The notes: generated from the sequence alone by a model not told the origin. Shown: positions 16,658 through 25,099, counted from the first letter of the stretch. The stretch: DNA of 33,259 nt from Ohtaekwangia sp966211525 (GCA_966211525.1 CBIHOZ010000067.1:1-33259); one strand, 5' to 3'. A program made the numbers and translations.

Positions 16658-17995
16658 ATGGAATTAAAACTACAAACCGGTTATAAACAGATTCTAGGCA
16701 TGGCCATGCCGATCACGCTGGCCATGCTGGTGCCTCAGATCAACTTCATTACGAACAACATTTTTCTAAGCGGCCTGGGTGAAAAATCACTGGCATGCGC
16801 AGGCATTACCGGTGTATACTACCTGATCTTCGCAGTGATCGGCAATGGTTTGAACAACGGCTTGCAGGCATTGATCGCGCGCAGGGCCGGACAAAATCTT
16901 CCGCAGGAAATCGGCAGACTATTCTTTCATGGTATATGGGTTGCTCTCGGTGTATCCGGTGTTGGCATTGCTATTACCTATACCCTGGCTCCTTCTATAT
17001 TGCGTGCCGTTATTCATGATGCTTCTATAGCGCAGATGGCTATAGACTTTCTGCGCATACGCATCTGGGGGTTGCCGCTGCTATACCTATATGTAATGCG
17101 CAATGCGTTGCTTGTAGGAACAAACCAGACCAAACTGCTGGTATGGGGTACGTTGAGTGAGGCAGTAGCGAATATATTCTTCGACTATGCTTTTATCTAC
17201 GGCAAGTTTGGCTTCCCGGAAATTGGTTTTAACGGTGCAGCATACGCTTCCATCATTGCGGAAGGACTTGGCCTGCTGGTGATCTATGCCGTAATACACT
17301 TTATGGGTATGCACCGTAAATTTGCATTCTTCAACCAGACTACATTTGACGCTTCTGTTTTTAAAGTTATACTCATCCAATCTTCTCCGCTGGTAGCGCA
17401 GTATGCGATCAGTATCGCCAGCTGGGAGTATTTTTATATACTGATTGAACACCACGGAGCCCGCGCGCTGGCGATCTCCAACACCATGCGTAACATTTTC
17501 GGTTTGTTCGGTATATTCTCCTGGGCATTTGCTTCTACCACCAACACCATGGTAAGCAACATCATCGGACAAGGCCGCCAGGAAGAAGTTATAGCGTTGA
17601 TCAAACGCATCGCTACAATAAGCTTTTCTATATCAAGCTTCATTTTCATTGTTCTCAATTTATTCCCTGAGTGGTTCCTGTCTTTCTACGGGCAAGGCGA
17701 TGATTTTATTCGAGACGCTATACCAGTAGTACGTGTTGTTTCACTGGCGCTGCTATTCATGTCATTTGGAACGGTGTGGCTAAACGCAGTTACCGGTACG
17801 GGTAACACGGTGGTGAACCTTACCATTGAATTAATTACCATTGTTGTATATAGCCTCTATTGCTATATCGTGCTCGAGTATCTTGATCTTCCCATTACGT
17901 GGGGCTGGGGTTCCGAGTGGGTATACTGGATATCGATGTTCTCCATGGCCTATATTTACCTGCGATCGGGTAAGTGGAAGAATAAGAAGATTTGA
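16658..17995 (+). CDS. MATE family multidrug/Na+-driven efflux transporter
   Basis: From the ATG at 16658 the product is 445 residues. It begins MELKLQTGYKQILGMAMPITLAML, as MatE proteins do, with about twelve hydrophobic segments in two homologous halves. Typical parts are PITLAMLVPQINFITNNIFLSGLG, the loop TNQTKLLVWGTLSEAVANIFFDY, and the second-half NTMRNIFGLFGIFSWAFASTTNTMVSNIIGQGR. It sits in the inner membrane and probably exports organic cations or drugs by H+ or Na+ antiport. The frame is open to 16616, but the promoter box lies in between. The substrate is unknown. The gene is convergent with a small secreted protein gene. Confidence 0.94.
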   Translation: MELKLQTGYKQILGMAMPITLAMLVPQINFITNNIFLSGLGEKSLACAGITGVYYLIFAVIGNGLNNGLQALIARRAGQNLPQEIGRLFFHGIWVALGVSGVGIAITYTLAPSILRAVIHDASIAQMAIDFLRIRIWGLPLLYLYVMRNALLVGTNQTKLLVWGTLSEAVANIFFDYAFIYGKFGFPEIGFNGAAYASIIAEGLGLLVIYAVIHFMGMHRKFAFFNQTTFDASVFKVILIQSSPLVAQYAISIASWEYFYILIEHHGARALAISNTMRNIFGLFGIFSWAFASTTNTMVSNIIGQGRQEEVIALIKRIATISFSISSFIFIVLNLFPEWFLSFYGQGDDFIRDAIPVVRVVSLALLFMSFGTVWLNAVTGTGNTVVNLTIELITIVVYSLYCYIVLEYLDLPITWGWGSEWVYWISMFSMAYIYLRSGKWKNKKI

Positions 17996-18066
17996 AAGGC
18001 CGCTGGTTGCAGGGACAAGGTACCAGGCACTATGCAACTATAAAATCGCTTAACCTATGTATCATT

Positions 18067-18094
18067 CCAGTAACCAGAAGCCAGAGGCCAGTAG
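18067..18094 (+). repeat. Degenerate tandem heptamer repeat
   Basis: Four consecutive heptamers CCAGTAA, CCAGAAG, CCAGAGG and CCAGTAG lie between the convergent MATE and small secreted protein genes. A 6-bp inverted repeat AGAGGC/GCCTCT (18083-18099) overlaps them. Period and position after a stop codon resemble the AGAAGTA arrays at both window ends, but the core sequence differs. Confidence 0.7.
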
Positions 18095-18098
18095 CCTC

Positions 18099-18509
18099 TT
18101 ATGATTTGGTGGCGGAGAGATACGGCTTTATTTCGAGGTATATTCGCTTGTATTCGCGTCTCGTGTCTTGTATGGAGTTTTTGATGCGAGTCATGGAATT
18201 TGTACTCCAGTTTTTCGATCCGACTAATTCTTCAATGCTTTTTTCAATTCGATCGCGATGATGCAGCAATTCACGTGTGGCTTTGTCGATTGGATGTTTG
18301 GACTTGGGTGATACGATCATCCGCTTGTCATCGAGCGTTCGTATTGTCTGGTTAATTGTATCGCGAATCTGGAGAAGTGATTTTGAAATTACCTCGCGCT
18401 CCAGCGCTATATCAACAGAATCTTTCTTCTGTATTTTGTCAGTCTGGCTATAGCTTACAGCAGCACACATAGCCATTGCAGCGATTAATATAGTCCTTAC
18501 CCTTTTCAT
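18099..18509 (-). CDS. Small secreted helical protein of unknown function
   Basis: From the ATG at 18509 the product is 136 residues. A signal peptide (MKRVRTILIAAMAMCAAVSYSQ) is followed by an Arg/Lys/Glu-rich helical mature part (SLLQIRDTINQTIRTLDDKR, HHRDRIEKSIEELVG, SIQDTRREYKRIYLEIKP) that could form a helical bundle. No catalytic motif is visible. The frame is open 75 bases further upstream, but that adds residues ahead of the signal peptide. It lies 98 bases beyond the FAD oxidoreductase gene on the same strand, so it may be the last gene of that operon or have its own promoter. Confidence 0.75.
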   Translation of the reverse strand: MKRVRTILIAAMAMCAAVSYSQTDKIQKKDSVDIALEREVISKSLLQIRDTINQTIRTLDDKRMIVSPKSKHPIDKATRELLHHRDRIEKSIEELVGSKNWSTNSMTRIKNSIQDTRREYKRIYLEIKPYLSATKS

Positions 18510-18607
18510 ACATGTATTGTAGAATAAATTACAGTGCCTGAGCAACGATTTCATTTCGCGAACACGTAACAACTGGATGAGCAACAGCTTCTACATTTAC
18601 ATACGTT

Positions 18608-19810
18608 CTATCGTTCGAAACTGAATATAGCAGCGTCTTTATTTTTTTTACCACTCAGCAGGTCTGTGATTATCCCGGCTGCGATTTCACTGAAGGTGAT
18701 TCCATTACCACCAAAACCCAGAGCGAAATATGTGTTGGACCGTTGCCGGATCGGGCCGATATAGGGCAAACCATCTTTTGTATTGCAAAATGTACCAGCC
18801 CATTCAAAGTCTGGTCTGAAGTCTATTTCCGGAAAAAGTTTGCTGAAGGTTTGCTGTAACTGCTTTGTCTTTAGTGGCAATTTAGCATCGCGTTTATCCG
18901 GATTATAGAACTTGTCGTCCTTGCCACCAATGAGTATGCGGTTATCCGATGTAGTACGCAAGTATAGATACGGCCGGGCGGTTTCCCATATAAGACTGTT
19001 CTTATACCAGAATTTACTTTGCTCAAATGGTTCGCTTATAACGGCATAAGTCGAATATAGTGTCTCTACTTTTTTAGGAATATAGTTTTGAGACTCATAG
19101 CCACAGCAGATAATCAATTTGCGCGCTGTGATGGTGTGGCCTGTATGTGTTCGAAGCTCAACGGAACGCTTGTGATGCTTCAGGTTTACTACTTCGGTGC
19201 CATCATACACCTGTAAACCTCTTCGTGTAGCAGCATGTATTAGTGAATGCGTAAGCCTATAAGCATCCATCTGTGCTGCATCACGTGAAAGTATACCGGC
19301 CGGAGCAGTAAAGGTAAATTTGTCACGTATATCCGATGATGCTAGCATTTCAACCTGCGATATATTGTACCGCCTGCGAAATTTGTATTCTTTTTCGAGG
19401 TCTTCAATATCATTTTTGAACGATGCAAACTGAAAACTGGGTTTGGCGATAAACTCTACATCTTTAAAGTTCGAAGCAATCTTATGGAGACTTCGGATAG
19501 CTTGTAAACATAATTCATAGCTGCGCACAGCGTTATGCTCACCAACGATATCAATCAGTTTATGCAAGGGTGTGTCGATTTCGTACTGCAGCAGACATGT
19601 ACTCGCGGCTGTACTGCCCTGCCCTACATGTCGCTTGTCAATGATGGTAACGTTGAAACCGGCTCTGCATAAATAGTATGCAACGATAGCCCCGGTAATA
19701 CCCGCACCCATTACCGCTACATCGGTATTAACAGATTCGCTCAGCGAAGGGTATGTTTTTACTATGCCATGTTTTAACAGCCAGAACGGGTAGTGCGAGC
19801 GCAGGTCCAT
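18608..19810 (-). CDS. FAD-dependent oxidoreductase, DAO (D-amino acid/glycine oxidase-like) family
   Basis: The 400-residue product has the dinucleotide fold VAVMGAGITGAIVAYYL (Gly35-x-Gly37-x-x-Gly40) near its N-terminus, a substrate-binding middle domain (YLYLRTTSDNRILIGG) and a C-terminal FALGFGGNGITFSEIAA segment. This is the DAO fold used by glycine oxidase, D-amino acid oxidase and PuuB-like enzymes. It should oxidise an amine or amino acid with FAD; the substrate is not identifiable. It is the last clear member of a five-gene minus-strand operon, 23 bases after yihY. Confidence 0.9.
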   Translation of the reverse strand: MDLRSHYPFWLLKHGIVKTYPSLSESVNTDVAVMGAGITGAIVAYYLCRAGFNVTIIDKRHVGQGSTAASTCLLQYEIDTPLHKLIDIVGEHNAVRSYELCLQAIRSLHKIASNFKDVEFIAKPSFQFASFKNDIEDLEKEYKFRRRYNISQVEMLASSDIRDKFTFTAPAGILSRDAAQMDAYRLTHSLIHAATRRGLQVYDGTEVVNLKHHKRSVELRTHTGHTITARKLIICCGYESQNYIPKKVETLYSTYAVISEPFEQSKFWYKNSLIWETARPYLYLRTTSDNRILIGGKDDKFYNPDKRDAKLPLKTKQLQQTFSKLFPEIDFRPDFEWAGTFCNTKDGLPYIGPIRQRSNTYFALGFGGNGITFSEIAAGIITDLLSGKKNKDAAIFSFER

Positions 19811-19833
19811 AAACTATAATATAGCGAAGTATG

Positions 19834-20775
19834 TCAGGAATGTGATATAGGTGTAAAGATTTGTTGATCGGTCGGCAGTTCTTTTGCCTCGCGCTTAATG
19901 ATAAACACAGCTGTGTCGTCCGGTGTTATACCGGAGCCGTGATTGAGCGTATATACCTTCGTGAACTCCGCACCGTAAAAGAGTATAATGGAAGTATAGT
20001 ATACCCACAGCAATAAAATAATAATCGATGCCGCGGTTCCATACGTTACACCAATGCTGGAATTGGCAACATAAAAACTGATCAGCGATTTACCAATCAA
20101 AAAGAGTAACGAAGTAAAGCCTGCGCCTACAAAGGCATCGCGCCATCGGATGGTAGCATCGGGCAATACTTTAAAGATGACTGCAAACAGGCACGTTATA
20201 ACGGCCAGTATGGATAGGAGATTAAGTCCCTGGAATATATAGGCCGAGAGGTCATCAAAATAATGTTCGATCTTTTCGTGCAGCAGGTCGAGTACAGCAT
20301 TAATGATAAGCGATACCATCAACAGGAAACCCAGACCAACCAGCAATGAAAACGAAATGAGACGATTGACGATGAGTTTTACAAAGCCACGTTTGGGTTT
20401 TGCACGAATAGACCATATATAGTTGATGGAGTCCTGCATCTCGGTAAATACACCGGTTGCTCCTATCAGCAACACGGCAAACCCGATCAGTGCTCCGGAT
20501 GTACCCAACTGCGACTTTTCTATATTCTGTATAATCTCCTGTATCTGCAAGGCTGCGGAGTTTCCCACCAAGCCGTTGATCTCTCCGTATATCTTTCCCT
20601 GTACAGCCTCGCGTCCCCAGAATATACCGGCCAGCGAAATGATGATGATCAGTATAGGGCCCATCGAAAATATAGTATAGTACGAAAGTGAAGCGCTGAA
20701 CTTCATGCCGTTGTCATGAATAAATTCAATACCGGCCTGCTTTAATACGTTCCATATCTTGATGAGCAGTTTCAC
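19834..20775 (-). CDS. YihY/BrkB-type inner-membrane protein
   Basis: The 313-residue product has the family's usual arrangement of about six membrane helices. It starts with an amphipathic stretch, then MKFSASLSYYTIFSMGPILIIIISLAGIFWG, a middle part GATGVFTEMQDSINYIWSI, and a C-terminal SSIGVTYGTAASIIILLLWVYYTSIILFYGAEFTKVY. That last segment is the most conserved block of the family. The old name 'ribonuclease BN' is not supported. The function is uncertain, and envelope-related and transport roles have been proposed. It lies 11 bases after the preceding gene of the operon. Confidence 0.93.
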   Translation of the reverse strand: MKLLIKIWNVLKQAGIEFIHDNGMKFSASLSYYTIFSMGPILIIIISLAGIFWGREAVQGKIYGEINGLVGNSAALQIQEIIQNIEKSQLGTSGALIGFAVLLIGATGVFTEMQDSINYIWSIRAKPKRGFVKLIVNRLISFSLLVGLGFLLMVSLIINAVLDLLHEKIEHYFDDLSAYIFQGLNLLSILAVITCLFAVIFKVLPDATIRWRDAFVGAGFTSLLFLIGKSLISFYVANSSIGVTYGTAASIIILLLWVYYTSIILFYGAEFTKVYTLNHGSGITPDDTAVFIIKREAKELPTDQQIFTPISHS

Positions 20776-20786
20776 CCGAAACGGCT

Positions 20787-21131
20787 TTACTTTTTAGATA
20801 TATCGAGTCGTTTGTGAATCTCTTCGATCTCAACGATAAGTTTCGCCACAGCGGGATCTGCGTAGGCGCCATAAGCATCCATCAATGTACCTTTTGCACC
20901 ATCGCTGGCTTCTATAACATATAGTATAGAATTGTCATCGGGGTTGCTTATACCTTCGAAGCGGTAGAAGTTAACTACCTTCAGATCGTGTGCTGTATAA
21001 ACTTTTTCAGTCTCCAGTGATTTCAAGCCACCATCCTGCGCCTTGAAATTTTCAACGTAACCCTGCTCTATCATTTTGTCGAGGCAAGTCTTCAGGGTTC
21101 TCATCTGTGGTATAGGAGTTGTCTGTGCCAT
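20787..21131 (-). CDS. Small conserved Bacteroidota protein (often mislabelled PRPP synthetase)
   Basis: The 114-residue product has a two-part layout: TCLDKMIEQGYVENF, then VVNFYRFEGISNPDDNSILYVIEASDGAKGTLMDAYGAYAD. The latter is the signature of a family found widely in Bacteroidota and commonly annotated as 'phosphoribosylpyrophosphate synthetase'. It lacks the PRPP-binding and ribose-phosphate pyrophosphokinase domains, so that name should not be used. It has no signal peptide and is probably cytosolic. Its place in the operon with ferritin-like and YihY genes points to stress physiology. Confidence 0.85.
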   Translation of the reverse strand: MAQTTPIPQMRTLKTCLDKMIEQGYVENFKAQDGGLKSLETEKVYTAHDLKVVNFYRFEGISNPDDNSILYVIEASDGAKGTLMDAYGAYADPAVAKLIVEIEEIHKRLDISKK

Positions 21132-21143
21132 AAAATATTTTTC

Positions 21144-21704
21144 TTAGTTTTTAGAAATCTGGTTATCAAAATCAACTAGGTTATCCTGTATTGCACGCGC
21201 GTGTGGCAGTGCACCGTTCAGCCAGGTCTTTATATTCAGATCTTTTGTCCTGGAACCGTATGATTCCATTTCATTTATAAGTTCTTTGTTCTTATCCCGT
21301 ATCTCTTTACTCCAGCGCGAATCAAACTCACTTGGTTTTTCATCGAGCAGTTTCCGCACTTTTCGTGTAGCATTTTCCGTTGCTTCCTCCGGTATACTGA
21401 TCACATGTGCTGCGGCATACGATTCAACTTCATTCAGCAATGTTTGCAGCTCAGGCTTTACTTTCTTCGCTGTGGCTGCTGCACTCTTTGATTCTTTCTC
21501 CATCGCTACATCCGTCAGTGCAATCAGCGTATGCAGTGCATTTGCTGTTTCGAGTACAAACTGCGCATCCTTCTCGTCTGCAGCGTTCTCGAATTTTTGT
21601 TTGTTCTTCTCTTCAGCAATCTCTTTGCTTTCCTTCGGCTGGTTGCAGGCATTGAATACGGTAGCGAGGCAAGCCAGCATGATGATCGTTACTATATTTT
21701 TCAT
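21144..21704 (-). CDS. DUF4142-like lipoprotein
   Basis: The 186-residue product has a lipoprotein signal peptide ending FNAC with Cys20 as the lipidation site. A helical bundle follows (DAQFVLETANALHTLIALTDVAMEKES...), with HARAIQDNLVDF near the C-terminus, as in DUF4142 and related ferritin-like periplasmic proteins. Metal ligands typical of true ferritins are not evident. It is probably anchored in the periplasm or outer membrane. It lies 10 bases after the ferritin-like gene and 12 bases before the next operon gene. Confidence 0.75.
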   Translation of the reverse strand: MKNIVTIIMLACLATVFNACNQPKESKEIAEEKNKQKFENAADEKDAQFVLETANALHTLIALTDVAMEKESKSAAATAKKVKPELQTLLNEVESYAAAHVISIPEEATENATRKVRKLLDEKPSEFDSRWSKEIRDKNKELINEMESYGSRTKDLNIKTWLNGALPHARAIQDNLVDFDNQISKN

Positions 21705-21714
21705 AACTGTAGCA

Positions 21715-22197
21715 TCAATATGCGTATGTGTTGGTAATCGATCTATAGGTATTTAACGAAGTACGCGATGACTCCAGCGCAATGCGATGATCAAGCAACC
21801 GCTGACGTGTATCATCTGAAATTGTTTGGGCAGTGCTGATCACCTGGTTGCAACCATCTATTACCATTTTGTCCATCGCCTTGCAACAGGATACTATACT
21901 ATCAACCGGCTTTGCTGAAAATATAGACCTGAAGTGCATCCAGATCAGAAACACTTTTCCTATAAAGGATGTATATCCATACAGCAGCGTTCCCACGGGC
22001 TGGTTTGTCCCCAGCTCTGCCACCAGCTCACGAATATTTTTGCGACTCTGCTGCACGTGCATAGCCAGAAACGATGCAGCGTTTAACGAGAGTTTCAACT
22101 GATTTAATAAATATATAGCGAGCTCGTAACAAGCAATGCGGTCGTAGTTAAGCCTGATCAACTTATTCAGGTATTGTATATATCCGGCATTCTTCAT
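21715..22197 (-). CDS. Ferritin-like four-helix protein (PA2169/DUF2383-like)
   Basis: From the ATG at 22197 the product is 160 residues. It starts with IQYLNKLIRLNYDRIACYELAI, which resembles the first helix of PA2169/DUF2383 proteins (Asn-Asp-Arg-x-x-x-Tyr). Further long helices and LLYGYTSFIGKVFLIW follow. It has no signal peptide. The ATG five codons upstream is possible, but the shared promoter-like motif ends 34 bases before this one. It is the first gene of the five-gene operon. The family is seen in stress-related clusters; its activity is unknown. Confidence 0.75.
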   Translation of the reverse strand: MKNAGYIQYLNKLIRLNYDRIACYELAIYLLNQLKLSLNAASFLAMHVQQSRKNIRELVAELGTNQPVGTLLYGYTSFIGKVFLIWMHFRSIFSAKPVDSIVSCCKAMDKMVIDGCNQVISTAQTISDDTRQRLLDHRIALESSRTSLNTYRSITNTYAY

Positions 22198-22222
22198 AAT
22201 CCAATTCCTCACTGTTTTCTTT

Positions 22223-22237
22223 AAAAAGAACTATGCC
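22223..22237 (-). promoter_or_regulatory. Shared GGCATA/T-tract motif before the ferritin-like operon
   Basis: On the minus strand this reads GGCATAGTTCTTTTT. GGCATA ends 34 bases before the ATG. The same element at the same distance precedes three other transcription units here (22346, 24508, 25054). Confidence 0.5.
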
Positions 22238-22345
22238 CTGCAAGGCCCGTAAAACGGCCATAACCAGTGTAGAAACGATTCCTCAAAAAGAGCTGTAAAA
22301 AGCTGGTTAGCTTCAAAATACCGGCTGGTATCCGCAACATATAGG

Positions 22346-22360
22346 GGCATAAATTTTACA
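22346..22360 (+). promoter_or_regulatory. Shared GGCATA/T-tract motif before the AI-2E permease gene
   Basis: The sequence GGCATAAATTTTACA lies with GGCATA ending 32 bases before the ATG at 22384. The T-tract is shorter than in the other three copies. Confidence 0.4.
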
Positions 22361-22383
22361 GTATATACCGCACTAATATATTT

Positions 22384-23472
22384 ATGACTATACAAAGCGA
22401 AAAGCACCCATTTTATCAGCGCCTCTGCCTGAACCTGATCACCGTTACATTATTCGGTACCCTTTTGTACATCGGACAAGATATATTGCTTCCGCTGTTT
22501 TTTTCTATGCTACTGGCTGCGTTGCTCCTGCCGGCCGTGAATTTTCTGAAGCGAAAAAAATTAGGACATGCCCTGGCCATAACCCTGGCACTCGCCATTT
22601 CACTGGTAATTATCTTCGGTATATTTTACTTTCTCACCACCCAGGTTCTGAACTTCCTGGATGATTTTGAGATGATCAAAAAGAAGATCACCGAACTCGT
22701 GTTCGACATGAAGCAGTGGGTGTCCAGAAATTTTCATGTAGGTATACGTAAACAAAATGAATACTTGCAGGACACCGCCAAAGAGATTACCACTTCGGGA
22801 CCTAAACTGGTAAGCCAGACTTTTCTGTCGCTAACGGAGGTTGGATCGTACCTGCTCTTTATACCGATATATACCTTCCTGTTATTATACTATAAAGCGT
22901 TGATCCGCAAATTTCTGATCGAGCTGTTTAAAGACGGTAGTGAAGAAAAAATCATATCGGTGATGCATAGTTGCCAGGCTGTAGCACAGTATTACGTAAC
23001 CGGGCTGTTAATCGAAATGACAATTGTATTTGGATTAAATGCGGTCGGGTTCCTTATACTCGGAATCAAGTATGCCATTTTTCTGGCATTGATCTCCGCA
23101 CTGCTTAACCTTATACCGTACGTAGGAATGCTCATCGCCAATTTATTCTGTATACTCATTACGCTTATATCCTCTCCGGATGTAAGCGATATATTCTGGG
23201 TAGCTGCCATTTTAAGTGGCGTGCAATTGATCGATAACAATGTGCTGCTGCCGTGGATTGTAGGCTCAAAAGTTCGCATTAACGCACTGGTAACAATTAT
23301 CGGTATACTAATAGGAGGAGCACTGTGCGGAGTGCAAGGTATGTTTCTCGCTATACCGGGCGTGGCCGTATTGAAAGTAATATCCGATCATGTTGACTCA
23401 TTAAAACCATGGGGAATCGTTATGGGCGACAATGAGAAACCGAAAAAAGAAGGCGGTGGATTAATTAAATAA
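22384..23472 (+). CDS. AI-2E family (PerM/YdiK-like) membrane permease
   Basis: The 362-residue product has the AI-2E transporter layout. Two helices stand at the N-terminus (LYIGQDILLPLFFSMLLAALLLPAV), followed by one more helix and a cytosolic helical domain (about 85-145). A C-terminal helix cluster includes LLNLIPYVGMLIANLF, the block GVQLIDNNVLLPWIVGSKVRINALVTIIGILIGGALCGVQGMFLAIPGVAVLK. Members of this family export small solutes or ions. The autoinducer-2 link holds for only a few, so no specific substrate is claimed. It is divergent from the ferritin-like operon, with 186 bases in between holding two copies of the GGCATA motif. A strong terminator follows. Confidence 0.93.
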   Translation: MTIQSEKHPFYQRLCLNLITVTLFGTLLYIGQDILLPLFFSMLLAALLLPAVNFLKRKKLGHALAITLALAISLVIIFGIFYFLTTQVLNFLDDFEMIKKKITELVFDMKQWVSRNFHVGIRKQNEYLQDTAKEITTSGPKLVSQTFLSLTEVGSYLLFIPIYTFLLLYYKALIRKFLIELFKDGSEEKIISVMHSCQAVAQYYVTGLLIEMTIVFGLNAVGFLILGIKYAIFLALISALLNLIPYVGMLIANLFCILITLISSPDVSDIFWVAAILSGVQLIDNNVLLPWIVGSKVRINALVTIIGILIGGALCGVQGMFLAIPGVAVLKVISDHVDSLKPWGIVMGDNEKPKKEGGGLIK

Positions 23473-23526
23473 CATGTATTTCAACACATGGTGATCTACT
23501 ATTGAACACTCCTATCGCATACAAAA

Positions 23527-23564
23527 TATAAAGGATGGTATTGATATACCATCCTTTATATTTT
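23527..23564 (+). terminator. Intrinsic terminator after the AI-2E permease gene
   Basis: A perfect 15-bp stem (23527-23541 and 23546-23560) with loop TGAT is followed by TTTTAT. The A/T-rich base also gives some U-run on the minus side. Confidence 0.88.
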
Positions 23565-23775
23565 ATAGCACGTACGCACCTCGCGCTAATCTTTATATAC
23601 AATAAATATCTGGCTCAGCTGACGCTGTATATCCGTATATATCTAACAAACACCTAGTACGCATTGGCAACAGACATCGCATAACAACATCAATACGAAT
23701 CAAAGCTAACTATGACCAAACTAAATGAGGACTAATGAGTCAAGTATAACGGCCATAGAAGGAAGTATACGCCAC
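23565..23775. other. Intergenic stretch between two convergent terminators
   Basis: I see no gene, RNA or strong repeat here. The sequence is rich in TATA steps and lies between the terminators of the AI-2E permease and beta-barrel genes, so it is probably untranscribed spacer. Confidence 0.5.
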
Positions 23776-23810
23776 AAAAAAGAAAAGCCCAGATCGTTAG
23801 ATCCGGGCTT
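23776..23810 (-). terminator. Minus-strand terminator of the beta-barrel protein gene
   Basis: AAGCCC-A-GATC pairs with GATC-C-GGGCTT (23785-23795 and 23800-23810, one mismatch, loop GTTA). On the minus strand it is followed by TTCTTTTTT. Confidence 0.9.
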
Positions 23811-23833
23811 CACCGCTTTAAATTAACCTCATC

Positions 23834-24466
23834 TTATGGATGATGATTCAGATTGAATGCCAGGTATAACTGGGCAAATGAGTTTTTAGAATCTCCTACA
23901 ATTGCTTCGGCAGCATCACTGTCGGCAATTTTAGCAAGACCGTAATTATAGCGTGCACCTACTTGTGCAGGACCGAAATTAAATCCTATACCGCCTACAA
24001 GACCGTAGTCAAACGATCTGAAATTGTCTTTGTCAAGGTCATCGCTTCCGCTTCCAAGATCACCCTCTGTTGATATGTTTGCGCCCAACAGGTATGAACC
24101 ATAGGCACCGAGGTGTATATCTACCGATTCACCCAGTTTAAACACAGCAAGCACTGGCAGATCGAGGTAATTCAAATTGAATTTTGTTTCCTGATCAACA
24201 AATCCATCAGTTACAAATTTTGAACCCTTTGTGGAGTATAGTAATTCAGCCTGCAAGCCAAAAGCTTCTGTAGATATGATCTCTCCAAATAAACCTACGT
24301 TAAAACCATATCTTGCGTTTTCATCATCTACATCATCCACGTACATGTTACTCACGTTCAAACCGCCTTTAATACCAGCTCTTCTCTCCTGAGCGAAGGA
24401 GGTAACGGTAGATGCTATTGTAAATATCCCCGCAACCAACAAGATGTGTCTTAATTTTGTTTTCAT
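23834..24466 (-). CDS. Outer-membrane beta-barrel protein (PorT/OMP_b-brl_2-like)
   Basis: From the ATG at 24466 the product is 210 residues. It has a signal peptide ending SFAQ and an eight-stranded-type barrel: RAGIKGGLNVSNMY, YGFNVGLFGEI, GLQAELLYSTKGSK, YLDLPVLAVFKLG, VDIHLGAYGSYLLGA, FDYGLVGGIGFNFG, VGARYNYGLAKI. This is the common Bacteroidota PF13568-like family. The role is structural or unknown. The C-terminus (LYLAFNLNHHP) carries three extra residues after the last strand. The in-frame ATG at 24490 is less likely, since the signal peptide starts at MKTKLRH and the GGCATA motif lies 36 bases before this ATG. Confidence 0.88.
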   Translation of the reverse strand: MKTKLRHILLVAGIFTIASTVTSFAQERRAGIKGGLNVSNMYVDDVDDENARYGFNVGLFGEIISTEAFGLQAELLYSTKGSKFVTDGFVDQETKFNLNYLDLPVLAVFKLGESVDIHLGAYGSYLLGANISTEGDLGSGSDDLDKDNFRSFDYGLVGGIGFNFGPAQVGARYNYGLAKIADSDAAEAIVGDSKNSFAQLYLAFNLNHHP

Positions 24467-24492
24467 AATGTTTAAAAGTTTACGAGTCAAGT

Positions 24493-24508
24493 AAAAAATA
24501 ACTATGCC
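24493..24508 (-). promoter_or_regulatory. Shared GGCATA/T-tract motif before the beta-barrel gene
   Basis: On the minus strand this reads GGCATAGTTATTTTTT. GGCATA ends 36 bases before the ATG at 24466. It is nearly identical to the copy before the ferritin-like operon (GGCATAGTTCTTTTT). Confidence 0.5.
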
Positions 24509-24615
24509 ATGAACCTTTTTACATGAGCGCTAAACAGATAGCTTTCAACACCCGTACAAACATGTCCACACATATACCCTAACTGTGGAGCATTATTACA
24601 AATTATACCGGTATA

Positions 24616-24653
24616 AATAAAAAATCCACTGCATTACTGTATGCAGTGGATTT
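24616..24653 (-). terminator. Minus-strand terminator of the DUF1328 gene
   Basis: AAATCCACTGCAT and ATGCAGTGGATTT (24622-24634 and 24641-24653) form a 13-bp stem with a 6-base loop. T-rich sequence follows on the minus strand. Confidence 0.88.
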
Positions 24654-24674
24654 ATGTGAATGGAACATCTGCCT

Positions 24675-24839
24675 CTAACTTCTTCTGAAGCCACCCGCAA
24701 TAAGCGACACGAGGAAGATAACGATCGCAATAAAGAAAATGATCTTGGCTGCATACGCGGCACCGGCCGCAATACCACCAAATCCAAAAATAGCCGCAAT
24801 GATGGCTATTATTAAGAAGATGACTGTCCAGCGTAACAT
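24675..24839 (-). CDS. Small membrane protein, DUF1328 (YtjA) family
   Basis: The 54-residue product starts MLRWTVIFLIIAIIAAIFGF, continues with GGIAAGAAYAAKIIFFIAIVIF and ends LVSLIAGGFRRS. That is the full DUF1328 pattern of two membrane helices joined by a Gly/Ala-rich turn with an Arg-rich tail. It is a small inner-membrane protein often found with CsbD and other stress genes. Its biochemical function is unknown. It has its own terminator. Upstream, GTCATA ends 41 bases before the ATG and may be a weak version of the shared GGCATA motif. The divergent neighbour is csbD. Confidence 0.92.
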   Translation of the reverse strand: MLRWTVIFLIIAIIAAIFGFGGIAAGAAYAAKIIFFIAIVIFLVSLIAGGFRRS

Positions 24840-25053
24840 AATTATAATGTTTTAATTGTACTTTTTTTATTTGTGCAATGTATGACTATATGAAATCGTG
24901 CCTGCCTGTACACTTCTTCCTACTTCCCACGCTTTCACACTTATATATGTATAGTATACGTTCAAAATCTATGTGGATGTTTATCCCCAATGCAACGCCC
25001 CGTTCAACATATATATCTATACTTTCTCCATACACAGTATATAAATACATGGT

Positions 25054-25068
25054 GGCATAACCTTTTTT
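25054..25068 (+). promoter_or_regulatory. Shared GGCATA/T-tract motif before the CsbD gene
   Basis: The sequence GGCATAACCTTTTTT lies with GGCATA ending 40 bases before the ATG at 25100. Confidence 0.5.
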
Positions 25069-25099
25069 CAATGTTCCGAAGATTTTAAATACTACTATT

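Noticed and set aside
20787..21131. Phosphoribosylpyrophosphate synthetase
   Set aside because: The name is common for this family, but the 114-residue protein has none of the PRPP synthetase motifs.
22223..25068. Sigma-54 (-24/-12) promoters at the GGCATA motif
   Set aside because: T/GGGCATA resembles the -24 TGGCAC box, but the -12 GC that sigma-54 needs is missing: the sites read TTTT or TTAC there.
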